Below are positions 16,792-25,847 of a stretch of DNA of 64,000 nucleotides, piece after piece. The translations under genes were made by a program, and so were the position numbers. Below the pieces are notes generated by a model. The model was not told the DNA's origin. It searched no databases and saw only the letters and a program-made list of their open reading frames with translations. Position 1 is the first letter of the stretch; every line of letters begins with the position of its first letter. Source of the stretch: Paenibacillus yonginensis (GTDB lineage Bacteria > Bacillota > Bacilli > Paenibacillales > Paenibacillaceae). Location of the stretch: contig NZ_CP014167.1 of NCBI RefSeq assembly GCF_001685395.1, positions 2,361,501-2,425,500 on the forward strand, in the 5' to 3' direction.

Positions 16792-17033
16792 TTGAATTCC
16801 TCCTTTGATTTGTGGATATACCACACCATATGCCTTGAGCGGAGAAGCCGATTGGGTGAATGCCCGCCGTTCTTTAAAAAATCACTGCACAGGCCAAAGG
16901 ACCGTAAGAAAAGAAGCGAAGATCGCTTCCGTTCTTCCGTCCCTTTCCTGATGAACGTTTCAAGAGCCGCCGCAGCGGTTACCGTAACAATAATCCCCCA
17001 CCCCACACTCTAAAGAAAGCGAGGAGATGCAGC

Positions 17034-17246
17034 ATGGCTAAATCCAAACCGCTCCAAGACCGTGAACCGGGCTTTAACTCCCTTCCTCCCGTTGACTCCG
17101 ACCGGCAGGCCCCTACCGATCAGATCGACGACATTGTCGGAGGGATCATGGATGAAATCCAGAAAGACGCTACCGGTACTAAACCGGGAGAGACGGATGC
17201 GGCAAACGGCACACAAGACAAGCCGGATACAAATGCAGCCGATTAA
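17034..17246 (+). CDS. Small acidic hydrophilic protein
   Basis: A 70-residue protein with no hydrophobic core, rich in Asp, Gly, Lys and Pro, and a central helix-prone segment (TDQIDDIVGGIMDEIQKDA). GCGAGGAGATGCAGC precedes the ATG. No family recognised; it resembles small, probably disordered proteins common in spore formers. It is followed by the intron 3' end at 17295. Confidence 0.55.
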   Translation: MAKSKPLQDREPGFNSLPPVDSDRQAPTDQIDDIVGGIMDEIQKDATGTKPGETDAANGTQDKPDTNAAD

Positions 17247-17331
17247 TCCCCAGAATCTGAATCTGATCCGAATCTGAATCCATATAATATCACGATCGAG
17301 TAGGAGGGGGTGACTAACCCCCGTCCTCTCA

Positions 17332-17366
17332 CACCACCGTACATGCGGGTCCGCATACGGCGGTTC
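17332..17366 (-). ncRNA. Group II intron domain V
   Basis: Minus strand: ACCGCCGTATGCGG-ACC-CGCATGTACGGTGGT, a hairpin with the typical domain V base-paired arms and an AGC/CGC-like catalytic region replaced by the GCC triad variant. It lies just before the domain VI hairpin at the 3' end. Confidence 0.85.
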
Positions 17367-17373
17367 CAAAAGG

Positions 17374-18765
17374 TTAACAAAGCTCCAAATAACGAGAAAG
17401 CAAACTTTTCAGCCCTTTCGCTTCCCAGTAGGAAGTCGGAAGGGCGTTGTTTGTGTTTCGGGACATTTCCCATGCACCTCGTCTAGAGTTGCCCATCGCA
17501 AAGCAAGCCCACTCTGGAACGCCTAGATTTCGCAGTTCGCGGATTCGGGTTCCCACCCGTTTCCACTGTTTCCAGAGGCACATGCGTAATCTCCTGCGAA
17601 TCCATTGGTCGAATCTTTCACAGTGGCTCTTCGCCGATGCGATTCGGAAATATCCAATCCAGCCGATGAGGTAGCGGTTTAATTGCATAATCCTGTTTTC
17701 CATGGACATCGACCGCGTTCGGCTCGTCAGCTCCCGTACCTTCTCCTTGAATCGCGAGATGGTTTGTGGGGCTAAACAAATTGTCGCTTTCTTGTCCCTC
17801 AGGAAACTAAAGCCGAGGAACTTTCGGTTCCACGGGCGGTCTACCGCACTTTTCTCTCGATTCACTTTCAGTTTCAGCTTTCCTTCTACAAAGCGTGTTA
17901 CCGACTCCATGACGCGTTCGCCCGCACGTTTGCTGGCGACGAAGATGTTGCAGTCGTCCGCATAGCGGACAAATCGCAGTCCTCGTTCCATTAGCTCCTT
18001 GTCCAAGTCATCCAGCAATATGTTCGCTAAAAGCGGACTCAGGGGCCCACCCTGCGGCGTTCCTTCTCGGCTGCGCTCCAGCTTTCCATCTACCATCACT
18101 CCAGCGTTCAGGTAGGCACGGATCAGTGTCAGCACTCTTTTGTCCTCCACTTTCCGCGCCACTCTTGCCATCAGTATGTCGTGGTTTACCCGGTCAAAGA
18201 ATTTCTCCAGATCGAGATCCACGACCCATCTCAGGCCGCTTTGGATATATCTTTGGGCTTGTTTCACGGCGTCGTGGGCACTCTTTCCCGGTCGAAAGCC
18301 ATAGCTATACCACGAGAATTGCGTGTCAAAGATCGGGTTCATGACTTGTAAAAGGGCTTGCTGGAGAAAGCGGTCCATCACGGTCGGGATGCCTAACAGC
18401 CGTACACCGCCTCCGGGTTTGGGGATTTCCACCCGTTTGACTGGCGCAGGTCTGTAGGTACCTGCTAGAAGTTTAGCTTTCGCCGATTCCCAGTGTGTTT
18501 TCAAGTAAGCTTGTAGATTCGCTACCGTTACTTGGTCCACACCGGGCGCTCCTCCGTTCTCTACCACTCGTTTATAGGCGAGCCGAAGGTTATCTCCTTC
18601 GAGCATTCGCTCCAGCAAGTTGTTCTTTGCTTCGCGAGAGGAAGGGGCGACTTGTGCCGACAAAGAACTCCGCGCTCCGGCATACCCTGGCGGCTTCACC
18701 GCTTCTCTTTGCCGCAAGCTCTCTGGCGAGATATTCTGCTGTCGTTGCTCTTCGTACGAACGCAT
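17374..18765 (-). CDS. ltrA: Group II intron reverse transcriptase/maturase (LtrA-like)
   Basis: A 463-residue protein with reverse transcriptase blocks: GAPGVDQVTV, VKRVEIPKPGG, SYGFRPGKSAHDAV, WVVDLDLEKFFD, GTPQGGPLSPLLANI, and the catalytic YADD (RYADDCNIF). A maturase (GIIM) domain follows (WIGYFRIA...FDQWIRRRLR). No HNH endonuclease is present, as usual for class C introns. It assists splicing and target-primed insertion. No disruption is visible. Confidence 0.96.
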   Translation of the reverse strand: MRSYEEQRQQNISPESLRQREAVKPPGYAGARSSLSAQVAPSSREAKNNLLERMLEGDNLRLAYKRVVENGGAPGVDQVTVANLQAYLKTHWESAKAKLLAGTYRPAPVKRVEIPKPGGGVRLLGIPTVMDRFLQQALLQVMNPIFDTQFSWYSYGFRPGKSAHDAVKQAQRYIQSGLRWVVDLDLEKFFDRVNHDILMARVARKVEDKRVLTLIRAYLNAGVMVDGKLERSREGTPQGGPLSPLLANILLDDLDKELMERGLRFVRYADDCNIFVASKRAGERVMESVTRFVEGKLKLKVNREKSAVDRPWNRKFLGFSFLRDKKATICLAPQTISRFKEKVRELTSRTRSMSMENRIMQLNRYLIGWIGYFRIASAKSHCERFDQWIRRRLRMCLWKQWKRVGTRIRELRNLGVPEWACFAMGNSRRGAWEMSRNTNNALPTSYWEAKGLKSLLSRYLELC

Positions 18766-19180
18766 CGGTTTCCTCTCTCCTTTCGGTTCAGCCCTTCCGT
18801 AGGCTGTTGCAACAGCTTACGTACTATGGCCTCTGCTGACTCCTGCCGGTTCAGCGTAGCCTCTCGGCTACGGTTACAAGTTTTTTTTTCTTGCCTATCC
18901 GGCAGGCCTCCCCAGATAAGAACGTCATCTTTCCGCCCGCAACCACTGGAGTCTACAGGATTAGCCCTTGGCGGCTTTGGATTTCGTTGTGTATGGGCAA
19001 CTCATCCGACTGCTCCTGCCTCAAATCCAGTTCGTGTACCTTGGCTCGTGCTTTTGCCTCCGGCTTCCTTCAGATTCCACCTCACGATGGACACCCTTGC
19101 CCTTGGCTAATGGTAGGCGCTCGCCAGCCCCCATTCGGGACTTTCACCCTAAAGATGACGCCCATGCTGGGCGTACCACA

Positions 19181-19216
19181 AAAATAGCTGCGGAGCCCCA
19201 GCTCCGCAGCTATTTT
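19181..19216 (-). terminator. Terminator of kimA, target of the intron
   Basis: A perfect 16-bp stem AAAATAGCTGCGGAGC/GCTCCGCAGCTATTTT with loop CCCA. On the minus strand the U-tract is TATTTTT and the intron starts immediately after it. Confidence 0.9.
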
Positions 19217-19222
19217 ATAGGT

Positions 19223-21040
19223 TTATTTATCCAAATGGAACGGCACGGTCGTTACAATGACTTCTTTGTTGCGGATAAAGAAAGCACGCATCATGATACT
19301 GGTTTGGTTGTGAAGCACGTTCTCCCACCAATGCTTCGTAATAAACTGCGGAATCAGGATTGTGACATGATCCTCCGCCGCCATTTTCCACTCCACCGTT
19401 TGAATGAATTTATACAGCGGACGCATGATGCTGCGGTATCTGGACTTCAGGACAATCAGCCGGATGCCCGGGTCCCACTCCGCCCATTTCTGCTCCATCT
19501 TCGCAATCGATTCATCGTCAAAGCCGATGTAAACGGCTACTACGTTATTGGACAACGTTTTGGCATAGCTGACGGTATTGAGCACAACCCGGGTGATGCC
19601 GGAAATCGGAATAATAACCGTATTCCCTTTCGTGATCGGCTTATCCTTGGCCAAATCGATCCGCAGCTGATCCGCCGTGTTGTCATAGTGACTTCTGATT
19701 TTATAGAACAAATAAACGACAAAAGGAAGAAAAATAAAGGCCATCCATACCTGATGGAATTTGGTAAAGATAAAGATCAGCGTAATGGAAAGCGTCACCA
19801 GCATCCCGACGGTGTTGATAAACAGCTTGACAAGCCAGCCGCTTGGTTTAAGACGGATCCATCTGACCATCATCCCGGCTTGGGAGAGCGTAAAAGGAAT
19901 AAACACGCCGACTGCATAAAGCGGAATCAAGGATTCGGTGTCTCCATGAAAGGCCATAACCAGCACAGCCGAAAGCACGCTGAGGAACAAAATCCCGTTC
20001 GAGAACCCTAACCGGTCACCACGCACCATAAACATATGCGGCATAAATTTATCTTTGGCCAGCATAAACGCCAGCAGCGGGAACGCCGAATAAGCCGTAT
20101 TCGCAGCCAGAAACAGAATAACCGCGGTAACGCCCTGGATAATAAAATAAATGGCGCCGCGGCCGAATGTCGCTTCAGCAATCTGCGAAACAACCGTTGA
20201 TTTAGCTTCCGGCGCAATACCGAACCAATAAGCAAGCAGCGTAATTCCAGTAAACATCGAGCCCAAAATAAGTCCCATCATCATGAGCGTTTTGGCCGCA
20301 TTTTTAGGTGCCGGATCTCTGAAGTTTGGAATGGCATTGGATACAGCTTCAACGCCGGTCAAAGCCGAACAGCCTGAACAGAAAGCTTTCAGCAGCAGGA
20401 ACAAACTGACATTCGAAACGGCCGAGCCAAATTCGGCATGGGCAACCGGAGCCCCCACCGTAAAATATTTGATGATTCCGCATATAATCAACGCGAAGAT
20501 CGCCACGACAAACAGATAGATGGGCACCGCCAAAATAGAAGCGGATTCGGTAACCCCGCGAAGATTCAGAATCGTCAGGAACACAATCATAATCAAAGCA
20601 ATGGTAACCCGGTATTCGTGTAAGGATGGGAAAGCTGATGTTATGGCATCCGTTCCCGCCGAGGCACTTACGGCCACCGTCAAAATATAATCGACCAGAA
20701 GCGATCCGCCCGCAAGCAGACTCGGAGCTTTGCCCAAATTGTCTTTGGCAACGATATAAGCTCCCCCGCCGCTTGGATAAGCGAAGATGGTCTGGCGGTA
20801 AGAAGTAATCAAAATGGCAAGCAGCGCGAGCACCGCCACGGCTATCGGAAGCGAATACCAGAGGGCCATAAACCCGGCCGCCACCAGCACCAGCAGAATT
20901 TGCTCAGTACCATACGCGACGGAAGACAGCGCATCAGAGGATAAAATCGCGAGCGCTTTAAGTTTGCTTAACTTCTCACCCTCAAGCTCTGCTGACTTCA
21001 TAGGTCTGCCGATCAAAAGCCGCTTTACTTTCCCAAACAT
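19223..21040 (-). CDS. kimA: KimA (YdaO)-type APC potassium importer
   Basis: A 605-residue protein with about 12 transmembrane helices and a cytosolic C-terminal domain. The start KLSKLKALAILSSDALSSVAYGTEQIL and YPSGGGAYIVAKDNLG match B. subtilis KimA, a high-affinity proton-coupled potassium importer of the amino acid permease superfamily (same length, about 607). In B. subtilis it is controlled by c-di-AMP through both a riboswitch and binding to the protein. AAGGATGATGATTAAATT precedes the ATG. In this window I see no ydaO riboswitch in the short leader. Confidence 0.88.
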   Translation of the reverse strand: MFGKVKRLLIGRPMKSAELEGEKLSKLKALAILSSDALSSVAYGTEQILLVLVAAGFMALWYSLPIAVAVLALLAILITSYRQTIFAYPSGGGAYIVAKDNLGKAPSLLAGGSLLVDYILTVAVSASAGTDAITSAFPSLHEYRVTIALIMIVFLTILNLRGVTESASILAVPIYLFVVAIFALIICGIIKYFTVGAPVAHAEFGSAVSNVSLFLLLKAFCSGCSALTGVEAVSNAIPNFRDPAPKNAAKTLMMMGLILGSMFTGITLLAYWFGIAPEAKSTVVSQIAEATFGRGAIYFIIQGVTAVILFLAANTAYSAFPLLAFMLAKDKFMPHMFMVRGDRLGFSNGILFLSVLSAVLVMAFHGDTESLIPLYAVGVFIPFTLSQAGMMVRWIRLKPSGWLVKLFINTVGMLVTLSITLIFIFTKFHQVWMAFIFLPFVVYLFYKIRSHYDNTADQLRIDLAKDKPITKGNTVIIPISGITRVVLNTVSYAKTLSNNVVAVYIGFDDESIAKMEQKWAEWDPGIRLIVLKSRYRSIMRPLYKFIQTVEWKMAAEDHVTILIPQFITKHWWENVLHNQTSIMMRAFFIRNKEVIVTTVPFHLDK

Positions 21041-21202
21041 AATTTAATCATCATCCTTTACACTACGAGTGACATACATAAATTGAAGCAATTGATATTA
21101 TTGCTTAATTCATTTCCGTTTTCAACTGTTTTTGCAAATATTTCATGAACCTTATTATTCCCGTAAAGCTGTTACTTTCTTCACAGCCAGCCCAGCAAAA
21201 AA

Positions 21203-21230
21203 AGCCTAACCTCTATACAGAGGCAAGGCT
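21203..21230 (-). terminator. Terminator of the YitT family gene
   Basis: AGCCT/AGGCT and CCTCT/AGAGG stem; minus-strand tail TTTTTTTGC. Confidence 0.8.
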
Positions 21231-21256
21231 TCTTAAAATCCGTTTTAATTTTCGTA

Positions 21257-22123
21257 TTAATGAATGCTTTTCTTGGCAAAATTGCCGCCTGAAACGTCCG
21301 ATACATGCTCAACCGCCAAGAACGCGTTGCGGTCAATTTCGGTCACAATCGCTTTCAGTTTGGCCAGCTCCAGACGGGAAACTACACAATATACGACCTG
21401 AGTATCTTCTTTTGTATAACCGCCTCGGGCATACATAAAAGTGGTGCTCCGGCCGAGCCTGTCCATAATCGCCTGGGAAATTTCTTCGTATTCCTTGGAG
21501 ATGATCGTCACCGATTTGGATTCGTCCAGGCCTTCTACAACAATGTCCATCACTTTGGAGGCAATATAATACGTAAAGATCGAATACATCGCGGAATCCC
21601 AGCCGAGATAGAACCCGGCGACAATAAAGATGAGCACGTTCGTGATCAAAATAATCTGGCCAACCGGCATATTGGTTTTCTTGGAAACCAGAATCGCCAA
21701 TATTTCCGCTCCGTCCGTAGAACCCGAGAAACGAAGGACCAGGCCTACGCCAAGACCCAGCAGCAGACCGCCGAACAGCACCGCCAAAATGGTTTCTTGC
21801 GTGAATGCTTCAACATGATGCAGAAACGTTGTCGTCAAGGACAAAACAACAATCCCGTACAGGGAAGAGAATGCGAACGTTTTTCCTACCTGTTTGTACC
21901 CGATAATCAGAAACGGAAGATTCAGCACAAATAGGAACAGACCAAGCGGCAGTTCGGTCAGCTGGTTGAGCATGATGGAAATACCCGTAATCCCGCCGTC
22001 AATAATGTTGTTCGGAACCAAAAATATTTCAAGCGCCACACCCGCGAGGATCGCACCTGCCGTAATAAAGATAAACCGTACGATAATCTCTTTCAAAGAT
22101 AATTTTCTGTGTTTTCCTGGCAT
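21257..22123 (-). CDS. YitT family membrane protein
   Basis: A 288-residue protein with five or six hydrophobic segments (YitT_membrane/DUF161, starting FIFITAGAILAGVALEIFLVPNNIIDGGITGI) and a C-terminal DUF2179 domain (FMYARGGYTKEDTQVVYCVV). Function is unknown; the cytosolic DUF2179 domain resembles small-ligand sensors. Family length is normal. Own terminator downstream. Confidence 0.92.
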   Translation of the reverse strand: MPGKHRKLSLKEIIVRFIFITAGAILAGVALEIFLVPNNIIDGGITGISIMLNQLTELPLGLFLFVLNLPFLIIGYKQVGKTFAFSSLYGIVVLSLTTTFLHHVEAFTQETILAVLFGGLLLGLGVGLVLRFSGSTDGAEILAILVSKKTNMPVGQIILITNVLIFIVAGFYLGWDSAMYSIFTYYIASKVMDIVVEGLDESKSVTIISKEYEEISQAIMDRLGRSTTFMYARGGYTKEDTQVVYCVVSRLELAKLKAIVTEIDRNAFLAVEHVSDVSGGNFAKKSIH

Positions 22124-22230
22124 CCTTGCAACCCCTTTTTAATCATTTCAAGCTCTCTTACTAACTATTTTATAGCAAATATCCCTCAAGCTCAAATAAA
22201 CGGCCGATTTTTTTCTCGAAAAATAAAGAA

Positions 22231-22270
22231 AAAGTTGTCCCGGCAGCTCCTGCTGCGCTTGGACAACTTT
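22231..22270. terminator. Bidirectional terminator between yitT-like and msrA
   Basis: AAAGTTGTCC/GGACAACTTT stem with a CAGC-rich internal hairpin. T-runs flank it on both strands; it lies downstream of msrA on the minus strand. Confidence 0.75.
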
Positions 22271-22332
22271 TTTCCACTAATACCTCTCTTCGTTTTTAGC
22301 GGGCTGCTGCCCGTTCGAAGCTCACTCCGGAC

Positions 22333-22851
22333 TTAATGTTTCCAGTGCTCATTAATAAACTCATCACGGCCGGACTTCTCCCGGTCTTCTTTGTAATGCT
22401 TTGTGTTCTTCTTATGATAATCCTGATGGTAGTCCTCTGCCGCATAGAAAGGGGCAGCCGCCAGAATTTCCGTCACGATTGGTTTATCAAAACGGCCGCT
22501 GGCCGCCACCGCCGCTTTGGAAACCTCTGCCAGCTCTTTTTGCTTCTGATTATGATAAAAAATAGCCGTCCGGTATTGAGAACCCCGGTCATGAAATTGT
22601 CCGCCGTCATCCGTCGGGTCGATCTGCTGCCAGAACAGCTCAAGCAGCCGTTCATAAGGGAACAGTTCGGGATCAAACGTAATCTGGACGACTTCATAAT
22701 GTCCCGTGTCGCCTTTCTTCACCTGCTCATAGGTCGGATTCTCTACGCTGCCGCCTGAATATCCTGATATAATGCCATGAATCCCCGGAAGCTCGTCAAA
22801 CGGCGTCACCATACACCAGAAGCAGCCTCCGGCGAAAGTCGCTTTCTCCAT
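22333..22851 (-). CDS. msrA: Peptide methionine (S)-S-oxide reductase
   Basis: A 172-residue MsrA with the catalytic Cys in GGCFWC (C10) and a GYSGG motif plus the ending AEDYHQDYHKKN. It reduces S-sulfoxides of methionine using thioredoxin. AAGGAG is nine bases before ATG at 22851; the frame opens seven codons earlier at 22872. No MsrB is fused. Confidence 0.95.
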   Translation of the reverse strand: MEKATFAGGCFWCMVTPFDELPGIHGIISGYSGGSVENPTYEQVKKGDTGHYEVVQITFDPELFPYERLLELFWQQIDPTDDGGQFHDRGSQYRTAIFYHNQKQKELAEVSKAAVAASGRFDKPIVTEILAAAPFYAAEDYHQDYHKKNTKHYKEDREKSGRDEFINEHWKH

Positions 22852-22979
22852 GCCTTTCATCTCCTTCAACAATTACACCTAACAAGGGCTACTGCATAAA
22901 CTGTTATATCCTCAGTGTCCTCAGCGTAAGCCCATAATATCACATCCCCGAACCAGGGGTCTATATAAGGAGTTCTCCT

Positions 22980-23318
22980 ATGCCTAATTACCGAATTATC
23001 GTCGATTTGTCCGATCACATGCTTTACCTGCTTGATAACGATACCGTCGTCCGGGGATTTCCGGTCGCCACAGGCGCCATGCTTACGCAAACGCCCTACG
23101 GGGATTATACGATTGTAAACAAACAATCCAATCCCGGCGGCCCCTTCGGGGTGCTCTGGATGGGACTGTCCAAACCCCATTACGGCATTCACGGTACTAA
23201 CGATCCTTCCTCCATCGGCAAGTCTGTCTCCCACGGGTGTATCCGCATGTACAACGAAGATGTATTGCAGCTGTCCGAACTGGTGCCTGTAGGCACCAGG
23301 GTCTCCATCCGCCCATGA
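22980..23318 (+). CDS. L,D-transpeptidase (YkuD), short form
   Basis: A 112-residue protein that is only the catalytic domain: HGT (H71) and S-HGC-IRM (H85, C87), the YkuD triad set. There is no LysM domain or signal peptide, unlike most exported YkuD enzymes. It may be exported without a classical signal or act on spore or lipid-linked substrates; that is unresolved. AAGGAGTTCTCCT precedes the ATG. Confidence 0.9.
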   Translation: MPNYRIIVDLSDHMLYLLDNDTVVRGFPVATGAMLTQTPYGDYTIVNKQSNPGGPFGVLWMGLSKPHYGIHGTNDPSSIGKSVSHGCIRMYNEDVLQLSELVPVGTRVSIRP

Positions 23319-23469
23319 TTAGCGTGCCCAAGGGCAAAGCAAGGGGAATGCAATAAAGCAAACACCGCCGGCTGAAGCCGGCTAGCGCCAGCGCCGGAAC
23401 GCCTTCTCTTTTTAAGCAACCTGCATTATGTTAAACTGGCTTAAAAAGATGAAGGAGTTCTGTCCCCTT

Positions 23470-23538
23470 ATGTACATACTTCTGATCGTAATTATCATTT
23501 GGGCTGTTTATATGATTATGCAAAAAAGAAAGAAGTAG
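23470..23538 (+). CDS. Very small membrane peptide (22 residues)
   Basis: ATG at 23470 preceded by AAGGAG (about 13 bases away): MYILLIVIIIIWAVYMIMQ then a KRKK tail, a single helix with a positive end. A GGCGGCC/GGCCGCC hairpin follows the stop. Supported by ribosome site and pattern only. Confidence 0.45.
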   Translation: MYILLIVIIIWAVYMIMQKRKK

Positions 23539-23579
23539 GCGGCCTCGGCCGCCTTCCCTGCTTCTAAACCAGCCCCGGA

Positions 23580-24986
23580 TTAAGCTTTGAACAGCGTTAA
23601 AGCAAACAAACTGCCTTCCTGCGTCGAACGGATCAGTTCAAGCTCTCCGCCCATCGCCTCCGCGAGCAGACGGCTGTAGGTCAAACCAAGGCCCAGTCCC
23701 CTTGGACGAGCCGTCCGCTTTTCCCCCCGGTAGAACCGCTCAAAGATATTCGGCAGATCCTCCCGGCTCACTCCAATCCCGTTGTCCTGCACGGCGATCC
23801 GGATTTGCTCCGGCTCGGCCCTTGCAAGCGTAACATTGACGACAAGCCTGCGTTCCTGATGGGCCGCCTGAAAGCTGTTGTTCAGCAAATTGATCACGAT
23901 CTGCCGGATGCGCAGCGCGTCCCCAATGACATGAATTTCTTCTTCTGGAAGCTTAAGATTCAAGTCCGCAGCCTGATGTCCGTCCAATAACCTCCACTGA
24001 CGGGCTACCTCGGCAAGCAGCTCCTTCAGCTCAACCCGGTCGCTCCGGACGCTGACATTCCCAGCAGCCAGCGCATTATAATCCAGCAGGTCTGCTACCA
24101 TGCGCTCCAATCGGCCCGTTTCCTTCAGCGCCAGCTCCAGGAATTCCTCCGCTTCCTCTCCGTCCACCACCTTGTCTTTGACGGCGTGGATCAATCCCTT
24201 AATGGAGGTCACCGGCGTTTTGAGCTCATGGCTGACGCCTGCGAGCGACAGCATTCTCCATTCTTCCAGCTGCTTTAGCCGAAATGCCATTTCGCGGAAC
24301 GAACCGACCAGCTCCGAAATTTCCCGTTCCTGACTATTCATTTGCAAATGGCCGATTTCATAGTTTCCATTGCGGATGCGGCCTGCAGCCATGGTAATTT
24401 GCTTGAGCGGACGGGAAAGGCGGCTGGAAAGCAAATAAATCGTCAGCCAGCCCGACAACCCGAACGTCACCAGCAGGATGACAATTACAACGATAACAGA
24501 TTTGCTTGTCGTCAAAGATTTGACCGACTGAAGGAGCGCAACCCGGCCAACCTCCTGGCCGCCGCTCATAATAGGAACCGACACCGAGGTATATTCCGAA
24601 TGGCGGGATTCCCATGTATCGGGGTTCCATTTCTCTTCCATCTGCTGCTGCGTAATCTTCGGCATGCTGTACACGAGCTTGTCGTCCTGATCCAGAACCA
24701 TCAAACAGAAATCCCGGTCCAGCTTGAAGAAACGCAGCCTGTTCTCCACCAGCTCATCGAGCTTCGGCGGAATTTCCAGTCCTTCCTTCCCCGTAACCCG
24801 GTCCGCAACATCCATCACAAACAACCCCGATGTTTGCAGCCGGTTGTCCCGGGCCGTTTCCCGGATCCAATAAATAGACACCAAAGCAATAATCGTGCAG
24901 CCTATAAACAAGATCAGAAGATACCTCAGCGACCAGTAGGATAAAATCGAGACCTGCTTGCCCTCAGCCTTCAGCTTTCTATGCAA
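23580..24986 (-). CDS. Sensor histidine kinase (HAMP-HisKA-HATPase)
   Basis: About 468 residues. Two transmembrane helices enclose an extracellular sensor region of about 125 residues; HAMP follows, then HisKA with the phospho-His in SHELKTPVTSIKG, and HATPase_c with N box (NLLNNSFQAA), DNGIG and GLGLTY. The start is not certain: I prefer TTG at 24986, which overlaps the response regulator stop by 16 bases; the frame is open to 25040. Partner of the regulator at 24971-25657. Confidence 0.9.
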   Translation of the reverse strand: MHRKLKAEGKQVSILSYWSLRYLLILFIGCTIIALVSIYWIRETARDNRLQTSGLFVMDVADRVTGKEGLEIPPKLDELVENRLRFFKLDRDFCLMVLDQDDKLVYSMPKITQQQMEEKWNPDTWESRHSEYTSVSVPIMSGGQEVGRVALLQSVKSLTTSKSVIVVIVILLVTFGLSGWLTIYLLSSRLSRPLKQITMAAGRIRNGNYEIGHLQMNSQEREISELVGSFREMAFRLKQLEEWRMLSLAGVSHELKTPVTSIKGLIHAVKDKVVDGEEAEEFLELALKETGRLERMVADLLDYNALAAGNVSVRSDRVELKELLAEVARQWRLLDGHQAADLNLKLPEEEIHVIGDALRIRQIVINLLNNSFQAAHQERRLVVNVTLARAEPEQIRIAVQDNGIGVSREDLPNIFERFYRGEKRTARPRGLGLGLTYSRLLAEAMGGELELIRSTQEGSLFALTLFKA

Positions 24987-25657
24987 AATGAATACCCGCT
25001 TCCCCTTAATGTCCGGATTTCCCCCTGTTCCGGCGGCCATCCGGCCAGCAGCTTGCGCAGCCGTTTAATCGACAAATCCACAGCCCGGTCGCTCCCTTCA
25101 TAGTCGAAGCCCCAGACTTCTTCGATCAGCTGCTCCCGGGTAAACACCCGGTTCGGTCTGGACGACAGAAAGAGCAGCACATCAAGATCCCGAGGACTAA
25201 GCGCCAGCTCCTGTCCCCGCAGAAACACCCGTTTGGCCCTGCTGTCAATCAACAGGTGCCCGAAATGCTGCCGTCCGGTCCGATCATCGTCATAGACCGG
25301 ACGCCGCCGCAGGACGGCCTTGACCCTTGCCACCACCTCGTCCGGGACAAAAGGTTTGATCATATAATCATCGGCTCCGCTGTTCAGTCCCTCCAGCCTG
25401 TCGTCCATCAAATCGCGGGCCGTCAGCATAATAACCGGACAAGCGCTGATCTCCCGAATCCGTCCGAGCAGCTCAAAGCCATCGATTCCCGGAAGCATAA
25501 TGTCCAGCAATACCAAATCAAACGTGTCCCCTTGAAAGGTTTGCAGCGCGGTTATACCGTCCATGCAGCTTATAACGTCAAACCCGGCTTTCTTCAAGTA
25601 GGATCCCAGCACCCGGGCAATCGCTTCCTCGTCCTCGACGATCAACAGTTTCTGCAA
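24971..25657 (-). CDS. OmpR-family response regulator
   Basis: A 228-residue protein with a receiver domain (EDEEAIA acidic pair, phospho-Asp in LVLLDIMLPGIDG, KPFVPDE Lys) and a winged-helix DNA-binding domain ending RGSGYSF. First gene of the two-component operon. The divergent YceI gene has an 11-bp-period direct repeat in its promoter, a possible target. Confidence 0.95.
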   Translation of the reverse strand: MQKLLIVEDEEAIARVLGSYLKKAGFDVISCMDGITALQTFQGDTFDLVLLDIMLPGIDGFELLGRIREISACPVIMLTARDLMDDRLEGLNSGADDYMIKPFVPDEVVARVKAVLRRRPVYDDDRTGRQHFGHLLIDSRAKRVFLRGQELALSPRDLDVLLFLSSRPNRVFTREQLIEEVWGFDYEGSDRAVDLSIKRLRKLLAGWPPEQGEIRTLRGSGYSFCIES

Positions 25658-25764
25658 ACCCGCCTCACCTCTCCTCTGACCAGCCGCTTAACTTCTTTCT
25701 TTCATTCTTAAGCAAGTTAGGCTTTATTTTACACATTTAGCGGAGCAGGGCAAGCCCGGACTGT

Positions 25765-25798
25765 CCGACACATTCCCGACATATTTCCTTGATACAAT
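25765..25798 (+). promoter_or_regulatory. Direct repeats and -10 box upstream of the YceI gene
   Basis: CCGACACATT (25765-25774) and CCGACATATT (25776-25785) are tandem repeats one helical turn apart, covering the -35 position of a TACAAT -10 box (25793-25798). This is the usual layout for an OmpR-type activator site; the neighbour at 24971-25657 is the obvious candidate. Confidence 0.5.
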
Positions 25799-25847
25799 TC
25801 AGAAATCAAATCCTGATCCCTACGGAAAGAAAGGAGAGGAACCAGAG

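Larger units (their letters stand above)
17295..19179 (-). mobile_element. Group II intron, bacterial class C type
   Basis: On the minus strand the element begins GTGGTACGCCCAGCATGGGC with the conserved GGGTGAAAGTCCCGA segment shortly after, encodes a reverse transcriptase in domain IV, and ends with a short domain V (17332-17366) and domain VI (GGGGGTTAGTCACCCCC) then CTCGAT. Length is about 1,885 bases. The short domain V, the endonuclease-less protein and insertion directly after a terminator hairpin (19181-19216) all mark class C. The 3' boundary is estimated to within a few bases. Confidence 0.9.

Noticed and set aside
16776-17013. Overlapping 70-odd codon frames on both strands.
   Set aside because: No ribosome sites; they overlap the better supported YjcZ-like gene or intergenic DNA.
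18495-19110. Plus-strand frames of 114 and 192 codons inside the group II intron.
   Set aside because: They lie antisense to the reverse transcriptase start and the structured domain I-III RNA, and have no ribosome site.
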